64,000 nucleotides of DNA from Leptospiraceae bacterium (lineage in GTDB: Bacteria > Spirochaetota > Leptospiria > Leptospirales > Leptospiraceae): positions 1-64,000 of the forward strand of contig JACKPC010000002.1 of the NCBI GenBank assembly GCA_024233835.1, in the 5' to 3' direction. Made by a program: the position numbers and the translations under genes. Shown here piece after piece: positions 49,826 through 58,783 of the stretch (positions are counted from its first letter, which is position 1; each line of letters begins with the position of its first letter). The notes below the pieces were generated by a model. It saw nothing but the letters and a program-made list of their open reading frames with translations, was not told where the DNA came from and did no database searches.

Positions 49826-52668
49826 AATTGAAAATAAATAAAAGGTTGAATTTCCGCTGTATTTAAATTATAAACAACAAGAAGACTTATAACAAAAAGG
49901 AAAGCCTGCGCGGAAGGAGGTAAAATAAGCCAAAACTCTTTTATTTTCTTATGTAGTTTTATAGGTAAAAAAACAATTATATACGAAAAGAACAAAACAC
50001 CAAGGATATCAACAGAAGGCAGTTTTAAGGATAGATTACTATGAAGAGCCTGAAAAGCATCTTTGAAGAGCTCTAAACTTTTACTTCGAAAAAGTAACCA
50101 ACCCAACATTACCAGATGAAAAGTTATGAAATATTGTATCATACTGAATACCGGATTATCGCTTTTTTTATTAAATCCTAGAAATCGTTCCAATGCAAGC
50201 AAAAAACCATGGTACAAACCCCAGAGTATAAATGTGTAACCGGCTCCATGCCATAATCCACAAATAAACATCGTTATAAATAGATTTCTATATACCATAT
50301 TTCTATTCCCTCCCAGAGGAATATACAAATAATGCATAAACCATTTACCTAAAGAAATGTGCCACCTTCTCCAGAAATCTGTAATTGAATAAGCAATATA
50401 GGGTCTATCAAAATTTAAACTTAAACGAAATCCTAAAAGCATTGCAGAACCTATTGCCATATCAGTATAACCCGAAAAATCACCATAAATCTGCAAACCA
50501 TAAGCATAAATTGAAAGTAAACCATAAAAATTTCCCTGTAAAGACGGGTTATCAAAAAAGCGATCCGAAAGGTTGGCTCCCAACCAGTCAGCCCCTGTTT
50601 TTTTTAAAAGACCTGTGATAATAAAAAAAAGAGCCAGAGAAAAATAATATGGGTTTAAACGAAAATGTTCTCCTCGATTCTTTAATGAGGGCAAAAAGTC
50701 AGAAGCACGGACAATCGGGCCTGCTACCAACTGTGGAAAAAAGGTTACATATAGAGAAAACTTTAAAAAATTACTTTCAGGTTGAATTTTTCCTTTCCAA
50801 ACATCTATACTGTAAGACAAAGTTTGAAACGTATAAAAAGAAATTCCTACCGGTAAAAGTATTTCTGATACTTTAATACTATATAATATACCATTTACTG
50901 TGAAAGGCATAGATAATACTTCTAATGCCGGTATTTCTTTACCATTTATCCTGAGACCGTGTAATACTTCTGAAAAAAAACCAAGGTATTTAAAAAATAC
51001 CAACAAGCCAAGGTTTAAGAACAAAGATATAAACAAATATCCGGTGCCTGCTTTTTTTTCTTTTTGACTTTCATAAATTAAAAGACCAACGAAATAGTCT
51101 ACAAATGTTGAAAAAAGAATCAGAAATAAAAGAGAAGGGTTCCAGCTTGCATAGAAATAATAAGAAGCTATAAGTAAAATAAAGATACGAATTCCCTCAT
51201 ATCCTCTTAAAATTAAAGAAAGAAAAAATAAAAATAATAAAAAATATGCATAAGAACTGGTATTAAATAGGATTGCTGCTGACTGCTTTTCTAATTTTTC
51301 CTCATACTCAACTTTTTTCTTATATTCTTTATCTCCTATATATTCTTTGTATGCTGCAAATATATCTTCATAAACAATCGAAGCGTATACATCTCCTCCT
51401 TTACGAGTAAGATGTGTTCTATCTACTTGTAAATAGCCTTTTTGATAAAGTTCTCTATTTTTTCCCTGTTTTCCCATAGCTTTCAGGCTATCATAAAATG
51501 CCACATTATTTTGCAGAGAGATAGCTTTTTGCAATTCCCTGATTACAAGTACCTCCGGCATAGTATCAAAATATCCATAAGAGTTTTTCCTGATCCTCTC
51601 TAATGGAGATAGAACAATCATGTTAGTCTGAGGTAGTGCCCGTTTAAAAGTTTTTAGTACTTTCTCAAAACTGTAACGATAATAGTTTGGAGTAACTACA
51701 GAAGTAAGCCACATGTTTTGTGATTCGTTCACACCAAATTGAAAAACAATAAGATCCGGTTGGAAGTGTTGCATACCGCAGGAAAACGTTGCATAAGGGA
51801 TAGTTAATAAATCTTTCATTTCCATACTGGTTCTAGAAATGGAACTATAAGCAATACCCACAGCAGTTTCTATATTGATGATATCGAGATAGGGAAAAGG
51901 AGGCTTTATATCATGAAAAGTTAATTTAACTGAGTCTATATCCGGTAAATTAACTTCTGAATACGAACAGGATCCCTCAATATTCAAATTTCTGTTTATT
52001 TTTCCCATCGGATATTTTAATTCATAACTCAGAGAAGAAGGAATATTAGAATAGGAATGAAAATATAAACCAAGTTTTCTCCATTTTTTAAAACCCTCCG
52101 GTAATTCATGCCGTGTATAAACTCCATTTCCATTAAGCCTGGCCGATTCACCGACAAAACCAAGAGAAGACTTTTCCTTGCCCCAGGGTTCAATAGCATC
52201 CCATTGAAAGTAATTTTCAGATGTATAATTACGATGTTCTAATATTCTTCTCTCCAGTCTCGGAACAATAGGAACAAGTCCCCTTCCGCCATCTCCAAAT
52301 TCTTTTTGGAATCTTTGTTTAAAACCAAGTGTTACAAAATCTCCCCAGATAAGGGAATCTCCAAAATGAAGTATCCGAACTACTCTCTTCTTTCCACTTT
52401 TTAATTCTTGTAAGGCATCAAAGAATTTTGCTAGATGTTTATGCTGAGTTCCTGAATATAGATTTGTTTTTTCTGGTGAGGCAGGAATCATCATTTTTTT
52501 TCCCGCAAAGAAATGTGCTTTTAGTTTAGCAGGAAGTAAATCTTTTGTTCCGGGAAATATTCCTTTTTCTTTCAAATAAGGAATTTGTTCACGAGAAAAA
52601 ATAACTAATGTTAGAAAGAAAATAAGAAAAATAAAAAAAGTAAAAACCCTCCTGTATAATTCCTTCAA
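49822..52668 (-). CDS. fusion of SGNH hydrolase and MBOAT O-acyltransferase
   Basis: A 948-residue protein. After a TM helix (about 8-25), residues 90-440 form an SGNH/GDSL domain: G103-D-S105, G312-V-N314-E (block III) and D416-x-x-H419 (block V). Residues about 465-948 are an AlgI-type MBOAT acyltransferase with many TM helices, FWRRWH770, and WH807-G. In alginate and cell-wall O-acetylation the MBOAT (AlgI, PatA, DltB) and the SGNH protein (AlgJ/X, PatB) are separate; here they are one chain with SGNH first. All catalytic residues are present. It overlaps the c-di-GMP gene by four bases. Confidence 0.9.
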   Translation of the reverse strand: MKELYRRVFTFFIFLIFFLTLVIFSREQIPYLKEKGIFPGTKDLLPAKLKAHFFAGKKMMIPASPEKTNLYSGTQHKHLAKFFDALQELKSGKKRVVRILHFGDSLIWGDFVTLGFKQRFQKEFGDGGRGLVPIVPRLERRILEHRNYTSENYFQWDAIEPWGKEKSSLGFVGESARLNGNGVYTRHELPEGFKKWRKLGLYFHSYSNIPSSLSYELKYPMGKINRNLNIEGSCSYSEVNLPDIDSVKLTFHDIKPPFPYLDIINIETAVGIAYSSISRTSMEMKDLLTIPYATFSCGMQHFQPDLIVFQFGVNESQNMWLTSVVTPNYYRYSFEKVLKTFKRALPQTNMIVLSPLERIRKNSYGYFDTMPEVLVIRELQKAISLQNNVAFYDSLKAMGKQGKNRELYQKGYLQVDRTHLTRKGGDVYASIVYEDIFAAYKEYIGDKEYKKKVEYEEKLEKQSAAILFNTSSYAYFLLFLFFLSLILRGYEGIRIFILLIASYYFYASWNPSLLFLILFSTFVDYFVGLLIYESQKEKKAGTGYLFISLFLNLGLLVFFKYLGFFSEVLHGLRINGKEIPALEVLSMPFTVNGILYSIKVSEILLPVGISFYTFQTLSYSIDVWKGKIQPESNFLKFSLYVTFFPQLVAGPIVRASDFLPSLKNRGEHFRLNPYYFSLALFFIITGLLKKTGADWLGANLSDRFFDNPSLQGNFYGLLSIYAYGLQIYGDFSGYTDMAIGSAMLLGFRLSLNFDRPYIAYSITDFWRRWHISLGKWFMHYLYIPLGGNRNMVYRNLFITMFICGLWHGAGYTFILWGLYHGFLLALERFLGFNKKSDNPVFSMIQYFITFHLVMLGWLLFRSKSLELFKDAFQALHSNLSLKLPSVDILGVLFFSYIIVFLPIKLHKKIKEFWLILPPSAQAFLFVISLLVVYNLNTAEIQPFIYFQF

Positions 52669-52804
52669 TTCTTCCGCCTTGCTCTTATCAATCCCGCTAT
52701 CAATTCAGATTTATCTTTTAGGATTTTAATTCAAGCTTTTTTCCAAGATATATTAAAGATTGAACTTTACTTGCAGGATCAATAAACAAAAATAAGATAA
52801 CATT

Positions 52805-54088
52805 ATGCACTATATTTTTATAGCTTTTATTTTTCTTTTTATTTCCTGCTCCGGAACAAAATTTTTAAAAAAAGATGATTATTATCAATCTTACAATGCT
52901 TTAGAAAACAATCAGGCTCAAAAAGCTCTCCAAAAACTCCCGAAATCAACAGAGAGAAATACATTCATCACCAGTATGGAAAAAACTTATCTGAGCCTTA
53001 TCTCAGGTAAACCCGATATTGAAGACCTCATTAATTATTCCAAAGATCTGGATGAAAGAGTGCGATTTAGTGTAAGCCGTGAATTAAAAACTTTTTTTTA
53101 TCTGGAAACCCCGGAAGGATACTATGCATCCGAACATGAACTCATCCTCCTGCACATGTTTTTGTCCTGGGGATACTCTATAAAAGGAGAATATGAAAAA
53201 GCTTATGTTGAAGCCAAAAAAAGTTCTAACCTTCTGGGAAAACATTGGAGTGCTGAAGGCAGATTTGATGATCCATTTCTTCGTGTGTTTCAGGCAGTGC
53301 TCTGGCAATTATGCGGTCATTGGGATGAAGCAAGGGTAGATCTCAGGGCTGCCTATCACATGGATAAAAATCTTCGCTGGGCAATCAAATTATCGGAACA
53401 ACAAGAAGCCCCGGAGGAAATCATTTTTCTTTTAGGAGGGCCGGGTCATGAACCTAAGTGGGATCCTTCTATTTCTTACAATCCTTTAAGAGGAATGCGT
53501 AATGTTCGTTTTGAAGGAAAAGGAAAAAAAAGTATTCTCATTTTACAGAGTCAATCCCAAAAACATGAATTCCACATTTTACCGGCATCTCTCCCCTGGT
53601 ATGAAAGACATCTTAAACGTGATAATGAGATTCATGAACTTATTCGTGATTCCAATTATGGACAATTAGCTTTTGCAACCGGTGTAAAAAATACATTTGT
53701 AGTCATTCTCGGAACAACAACCGGGATAATCGGAATCGCAACCGGAGTCGGAATAATCGGAGCCAGTATTTATTATGCTGCCGAGTTAAAAGAATCAGCT
53801 TTATTAGGAATAGCTCTCGGAATTACTCTAATAAAAGTAAGTGCCGAATTTATCGGAGATACATTTGATTATGCTGTAGATGATACAAAAGAAAAACTGG
53901 ATACCTCCTCTGATTATCGATTTGTTCGTTTTCTACCGGAATACGGTTGGTTGGGTTGGAGAAAAAAGAATAGTGAACCTCTCATCCTTTTTAAGTCAAA
54001 CCCTTATTTAAAAAAGACTATTCCTATAAAAACACTAAACACCGGAAACAAAAAGGTAATTATAGACTTTTATGCCGATACCCATTAA
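52805..54088 (+). CDS. COG3014-like lipoprotein
   Basis: A 427-residue protein with a short signal and lipobox (FLFISC, Cys15). The N-terminal 200 residues are TPR-like helices (LHMFLSWGYSIKGEYEKAYVEAKKS). A hydrophobic Gly/Ile-rich segment (about 300-345: GTTTGIIGIATGVGIIGAS) follows, and then a charged tail. Lipoproteins of this plan are known beside LpoB-type penicillin-binding-protein activators. Here an LpoB-like gene is convergent with a four-base overlap of stops. A role in the peptidoglycan machinery is inferred from that pairing. Confidence 0.75.
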   Translation: MHYIFIAFIFLFISCSGTKFLKKDDYYQSYNALENNQAQKALQKLPKSTERNTFITSMEKTYLSLISGKPDIEDLINYSKDLDERVRFSVSRELKTFFYLETPEGYYASEHELILLHMFLSWGYSIKGEYEKAYVEAKKSSNLLGKHWSAEGRFDDPFLRVFQAVLWQLCGHWDEARVDLRAAYHMDKNLRWAIKLSEQQEAPEEIIFLLGGPGHEPKWDPSISYNPLRGMRNVRFEGKGKKSILILQSQSQKHEFHILPASLPWYERHLKRDNEIHELIRDSNYGQLAFATGVKNTFVVILGTTTGIIGIATGVGIIGASIYYAAELKESALLGIALGITLIKVSAEFIGDTFDYAVDDTKEKLDTSSDYRFVRFLPEYGWLGWRKKNSEPLILFKSNPYLKKTIPIKTLNTGNKKVIIDFYADTH

Positions 54089-54636
54089 AGGCCAAAATTT
54101 TTCTTAGGTATATAACGTTTATGCTCATAACGATTCTGCCATTTTATTGTTCCGGTTTCTAACTCTAATAATTGAAAGGTAAATATTAGAAGTTGCTCTT
54201 TATCACCTGAAATATATCTCACATTATCATTTATCTCGCCTTTCATTATATAGGATGGAGATATAAACTTACCTGCTTCCAGTGCAGAACGCTCCACCAC
54301 GGCCCCCTCCTGGGCAAGGCGGATTTCTTCCATGGCTTTTTTTCTCTGGCTTTCATCTACAAGTTGTATTTGTAATTCTACCATTCTCGCTTTCATATCC
54401 GCAGTAAGTAATTCTGTATTAATATGCTCTGAAGATAAATTTTGTATCCCGCTAAATTCAATATATACATTTTTCTTTCTCTTATCGAGAAATTGTTTCA
54501 AAGAAAGTGTAGAACTCTGGGTAATTTTTTTAATATCTTCTGTGCCGAGATCCTCAGGGCTGCCTGCTTGTTCAGTAATTGTATTACAAAAACTTAAAAA
54601 CACTAATAAAATAATAGAATAAATTTGTCTTGTCAT
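54085..54636 (-). CDS. LpoB-like penicillin-binding-protein activator lipoprotein
   Basis: A 183-residue lipoprotein with lipobox LSFC (Cys17). The core has FSGIQNLSSEHINTELLTADMKARMVE near 63 and GKFISPSYIMKGEINDNVRYI near 132, a layout seen in the LpoB/PF13036 family of outer-membrane activators of class A penicillin-binding proteins. The length is close to LpoB. It converges with the COG3014-like gene and follows the hybrid kinase gene by three bases, so it may be read from the kinase promoter. Confidence 0.72.
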   Translation of the reverse strand: MTRQIYSIILLVFLSFCNTITEQAGSPEDLGTEDIKKITQSSTLSLKQFLDKRKKNVYIEFSGIQNLSSEHINTELLTADMKARMVELQIQLVDESQRKKAMEEIRLAQEGAVVERSALEAGKFISPSYIMKGEINDNVRYISGDKEQLLIFTFQLLELETGTIKWQNRYEHKRYIPKKNFGL

Positions 54637-54639
54637 ATC

Positions 54640-55755
54640 TCATTGAGACAGCGGTAAAACCACTGTGAAACTGGAACCTTCTCCTTCTGTACTATTAACA
54701 AATATTTTTCCACCGTTTTTTTCTGTAAACTCTTTACAAAGAATTAAACCTAATCCGGAGCCGGTTTCCTCTTCGGTTCCCCTTTTACTAAATGAAGAGT
54801 CAATTTTAAAAAGTTTATTAATATCATCTTTTGATATACCTATACCCGTATCCCGTATAAGTAAAGTAGCTTCCTTCTCTTTACTGCTTAAATCTACGTA
54901 AATGCGACCCCCTCTCGGAGTAAATTTAATTGCATTTGATAATAAATTTCGGATAACCGTCCAGATAGAGTTTTTATCTACCAAAACCCTGCATTCTTTC
55001 GGGATATTATATTCTAAAATAATTTCTTTTACATCGGCCTGCATTTTTGCCATAGAAAGGCTGTCTATCATCACAGGCAGCAAATTTAAGTTGGTAATTT
55101 CAAATTGTATTCTTCCGGTCTGGGTTCTGGCCCAAATAAGAAGATTTTCTAACAACTGAAATGTAGTTTTAGATGATTTATTAATACTTTCAATATAAGA
55201 TTTGCAACTCTCATTATCACAGTATTTCATCTGATTTTCCAGCCTTCTTCCATAAGAAATAATTGAATTAAAAGGAGCTTTTAGATCGTGGGCGATAATG
55301 GAAAAAAATTTGTCTTTCGAATGATTGAGTCTTTGTAACTCATCCTGGTGCTGCTGCAATAAATATTTTTGTTTTCGTATTTCAATATGCGTCTTTACCC
55401 TGGCTAATAATTCCTTGGGATAAAAAGGTTTTCTAATATAATCCACTCCACCTGAATCAAATGCACTTTCAATAAATTCAGGTTCAGCCATAGCGGTTAA
55501 AAAAATAATTGGAATATCTCTACAACTTTCATTCTCTTTGATTTTCCGGCAGACACTCAAACCATCCATTCCCGGCATATTAATATCTAAAAGAATCAAA
55601 TCAAATAACACTTTCTCTATTTTTTCCAGAGCATCTTTTCCATTTAAGCATGAGTGTACCTCATAATGCTGCTTGCTTAATAAAGAAGAAGCAAAAATTA
55701 CATTATCTTCTACGTCATCAATGATAAGGATTTTATTAAATGCTTTATCTTCCAT
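54640..55755 (-). CDS. response-regulator/histidine-kinase hybrid
   Basis: A 371-residue soluble protein. The receiver (1-125) has phospho-Asp in LILLDINMPGMDG and Lys in IRKPF. A short linker leads to a HisKA dimer helix with phospho-His in FFSIIAHDLKAPFNS near 157, then a HATPase domain (about 235-370) with N-box IRNLLSNAIKFTPRGG and G-boxes GIGISK and GSGLGLILCKEF. All catalytic residues are present, in contrast with the related protein at 25816. Likely cytoplasmic relay kinase controlled by a partner. No DNA-binding output. Confidence 0.9.
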   Translation of the reverse strand: MEDKAFNKILIIDDVEDNVIFASSLLSKQHYEVHSCLNGKDALEKIEKVLFDLILLDINMPGMDGLSVCRKIKENESCRDIPIIFLTAMAEPEFIESAFDSGGVDYIRKPFYPKELLARVKTHIEIRKQKYLLQQHQDELQRLNHSKDKFFSIIAHDLKAPFNSIISYGRRLENQMKYCDNESCKSYIESINKSSKTTFQLLENLLIWARTQTGRIQFEITNLNLLPVMIDSLSMAKMQADVKEIILEYNIPKECRVLVDKNSIWTVIRNLLSNAIKFTPRGGRIYVDLSSKEKEATLLIRDTGIGISKDDINKLFKIDSSFSKRGTEEETGSGLGLILCKEFTEKNGGKIFVNSTEGEGSSFTVVLPLSQ

Positions 55756-55936
55756 AAATCCTCCATTAGAATAACTGCTAAATTTGCTTCATACATATTT
55801 TTTCCGGATAAAAAAAGATAAAAATATAATCTAAGATATATTATATAAGACTTATTTCCCAAAAAAATAAATCCTTTATTTTCTATTTTTTTAGATGATT
55901 TTTATCTGTAAAAAAAGCTATCATTTTTTTTAGAAA

Positions 55937-55956
55937 GCAAGCCACTGATGGCTCGC
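55937..55956. repeat. palindrome family B, copy 3, in the gap after smc
   Basis: GCAAGCC-ACTGAT-GGCTCGC, imperfect compared with the copies at 35291 and 38158. It lies in the 230-base gap 55756-55985, which is AT-rich and otherwise holds no gene. A/T runs flank it, and a weak TTTCT follows on the minus strand. It may end smc transcription, though the T tract stands on the wrong side. Confidence 0.6.
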
Positions 55957-55985
55957 CTAAAAAAAAACGCTCCTGCTTGTTTCAC

Positions 55986-58721
55986 TTAAACAGCTTTCTT
56001 AATTTTCTTAGCAAAATTTCTGGCTTCCTCCATTTTTAAGGAAACTATTTTTGAAATACCGGGTTCTTCATTCGTAACTCCAAAAATTGTACTGGCTCTT
56101 GAAATAGTGGGAGGAGCGTGGGTAATTACAATGAATTGGCTTGTGTCTTTAAACTTATCCAGCAGTTGACAAAAACGATTTTTATTGACTTCATCCAGAG
56201 CAGCATCAATTTCATCAAGGAAACAGAAAGGGGACGGCTTCACCATGTAAATGGCAAATAACAGGGCGATAACAGTGAGAGATTTTTCTCCACCTGATAA
56301 CAATTTCAGGTTTTGAAAATGTTTCCCGGGAGGTTCTGCAATAATTTCAATTCCACTATTTAGAATATCCTCAGATTCAGTCAATATAAGCTCAGCTTTT
56401 CCTCCGTTAAATAGAGTCGCAAAAGTTTCGACAAAGTTCTTCCGGATTACTTCAAATGTTTCTTGAAACATTTTTTCTGATTCTTCATCAATATTACGAA
56501 TTACCTCTTCTATATCTTTTTTTGAGGACTCAATATCATCTTTCTGGGATTTATGATGGTCATAAATTTCTTTGACATTCTGGTATTCCTCAATAGCGAG
56601 AGGATTTATAGAGCCGAGGATTTGCATTTCCGATTTAATTTTTCGAACCTTGAGTTCCTCATCTTCTTTTTTTAGGGAGAGCTCTTTTTTTTCTTCCAAC
56701 AACTCTTCTTCAGAAAGTGAATAATCATTATAAAGTTCTTCATTAAAACTATCTAATTGAACCTTGAACGAAGTAACGCGTCGCTCATGTTCTGAAAGTA
56801 CCGGAAGTAAACTTTTAAATTCTTCCTGATCTTTATGGGAAGCAGCCTTCATTTCCTGTAGCTTACTAAAGGTAGTTTTTAATTCCTGTTTTTCCGCTTC
56901 CAGGGTTTTACTCATTCCCATAAATTCGGCATAAGAAGCCTCTATCTGTTCTTCTAATTTTCTTACTTCCTGTGCAAACACTTCCTTCTTATCTTTTAAA
57001 TTCTGAATGGATTCTTTAAGGGAAATAATTCGTACATGGACCTCTGCAAGTTGATCTTTTATCTTTTCGAGTGTATCTGAGTTCGCAGTCTTCTTTCCTT
57101 GCATTTCGAGAATGCGCTTTTCCAGATCGGTTACTTCTGTCTTTTTAATTTCGAGGGTATCCCGAAAAGATTCAATTCTGGCAAAGGATTCCTTTATCAT
57201 TCTTGAATAGCTTTCATTCTCTTCAATCAGCTCTTCTATTTTTTGATCAATACTTTCTTTTCTGGCAAGCATTCCGTCTTTGTCAAAAAGTATATTTCGA
57301 AACAGGTCTTCAATTTTTAAGAATTCGTGTAAATGAGAAAGATACTGCTTTGTTTCTTCGAGACTTAACTCTATTGTGTCTTGCTTTGCTAATGAAACTT
57401 TTTCTTCTAAAAATGTAATCAGGTATTGCTTTAATTCTTTTCTCTCATTTTCAGAATCTTCTGCTTTCTTCTTACTTTCTTCAATCTGGTTAATAAGTGA
57501 AACAACAATTTCCTTTAAGTTTTCTCTATAACTTAAATGATTGGAGTCATTTTTCTGAATTCTTTCTTCGTAAGTCTCTATTGCACTTAACTCGTTTTCT
57601 ATGGCTTTCTCGATATCAAATTTTTGTCCGGTTAAATTTTCAATACTATCTCGTGTAAGAGAAATTTCTCTTTCCAGAATCTTTACAGATTCTTCCAGAT
57701 CTGTATGTTCTTTCATAATATTTTCATTCTTAATGGTATCGGATTCGAGCATACTTCTCTGTTCATCGATACGTACTTCGTATTCCTGCATTATGCTTTT
57801 ATTCTTATCAATTTTTTCACGCAGGATTTCTTTTTGAGAAAGAAAATCTAAAAGCTTTTTATCGATTTCAGTAATTTTTTGTTCGATTTCATACTTCAAC
57901 CTTTCATATTCTTCGATTTTTAGAGCATCATCTGAAAGCTTCTGCATAAGCTCTTCGTTTTTTTCACGAGTTCGATTTAATTCGATTTCCGCCTGACCCA
58001 GTTTTTCTCTCAAACGGGAAAGTTTTATAAAACGGAGATTCTTATCTGCTTCGGTAAGAGCTGTTTTCAAATCAAAATAAGCTCTGGCTTTCTCTGCTTG
58101 TTTTTCCTTTGTTTCCAACTCCTTTTGCATAGAACGCAGAACATCGCTGATTCTCAACAAATTGTTATTGGTCATTTCCAGCTTCTTCATCGTCTCCTGT
58201 CTTTCATGCTTGAAACGAGAAATTCCAGCAGCTTCATCAAAAATGGCCCTTCTTTCTTCCGGCTTGGCATTTAAAAGGGATTCTACTTTCCCCTGCTCCA
58301 TGACCGAGTAGCTGGATTTTCCCACACCTGTATCCATTAGCAGTTTCTCGACTTCTTTACGTGTCACTTTTGAATTGTTAATTAGATACTCATTGGTCAT
58401 ATCAGGAAAAACTCTTCGGGTAATGGAAACTTCATTCAAGTCCAGGTTGAAAAGCCTGGTGGAATTATTAAAAGTAATGCAGGCTTCAGCAAAACCTGCG
58501 GGTTTTCGGCCTTCCGTTCCGTGGAATATCACGTCTTCCATTTTTTCCCCTCGAAGACCTTTCGCACTCCTTTCACCCAAAACCCATTTAATTGAATCCA
58601 TGATATTTGATTTTCCGGAACCATTGGGTCCTACCACGGCAGTAAAACCGGGATCGAAAGTAATATGCGTTTCATCCGCAAAGGTTTTAAATCCAACAAT
58701 TTTTAGTTTTTTAAGAAACAT
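55986..58721 (-). CDS. smc: SMC chromosome segregation protein, hinge apparently absent
   Basis: A 911-residue protein with the normal SMC head: Walker A GPNGSGKSN (31-39), then the arginine-finger region, the C-signature LLSGGEKSLTVIALLFA and Walker B FCFLDEIDAALDE near 840. Between lie two long coiled coils. At the apex, about residues 445-485 (HEFLKIEDLFRNILFDKDG), there is only a short turn; the usual 150-residue hinge domain is missing, which explains the short length (typical SMC about 1,180). Nor is there a CxxC Rad50 hook. The start is the ATG at 58721. Stands alone on the minus strand. Confidence 0.92.
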   Translation of the reverse strand: MFLKKLKIVGFKTFADETHITFDPGFTAVVGPNGSGKSNIMDSIKWVLGERSAKGLRGEKMEDVIFHGTEGRKPAGFAEACITFNNSTRLFNLDLNEVSITRRVFPDMTNEYLINNSKVTRKEVEKLLMDTGVGKSSYSVMEQGKVESLLNAKPEERRAIFDEAAGISRFKHERQETMKKLEMTNNNLLRISDVLRSMQKELETKEKQAEKARAYFDLKTALTEADKNLRFIKLSRLREKLGQAEIELNRTREKNEELMQKLSDDALKIEEYERLKYEIEQKITEIDKKLLDFLSQKEILREKIDKNKSIMQEYEVRIDEQRSMLESDTIKNENIMKEHTDLEESVKILEREISLTRDSIENLTGQKFDIEKAIENELSAIETYEERIQKNDSNHLSYRENLKEIVVSLINQIEESKKKAEDSENERKELKQYLITFLEEKVSLAKQDTIELSLEETKQYLSHLHEFLKIEDLFRNILFDKDGMLARKESIDQKIEELIEENESYSRMIKESFARIESFRDTLEIKKTEVTDLEKRILEMQGKKTANSDTLEKIKDQLAEVHVRIISLKESIQNLKDKKEVFAQEVRKLEEQIEASYAEFMGMSKTLEAEKQELKTTFSKLQEMKAASHKDQEEFKSLLPVLSEHERRVTSFKVQLDSFNEELYNDYSLSEEELLEEKKELSLKKEDEELKVRKIKSEMQILGSINPLAIEEYQNVKEIYDHHKSQKDDIESSKKDIEEVIRNIDEESEKMFQETFEVIRKNFVETFATLFNGGKAELILTESEDILNSGIEIIAEPPGKHFQNLKLLSGGEKSLTVIALLFAIYMVKPSPFCFLDEIDAALDEVNKNRFCQLLDKFKDTSQFIVITHAPPTISRASTIFGVTNEEPGISKIVSLKMEEARNFAKKIKKAV

Positions 58722-58783
58722 TTTCTTTTTATCCTGTTGACCAATTTTATAGACTCTGTACCATTATCAATAAATTTAGAATT

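Noticed and set aside
55937..55990. Classical intrinsic terminator for smc
   Set aside because: The T run lies before, not after, the hairpin on the minus strand.
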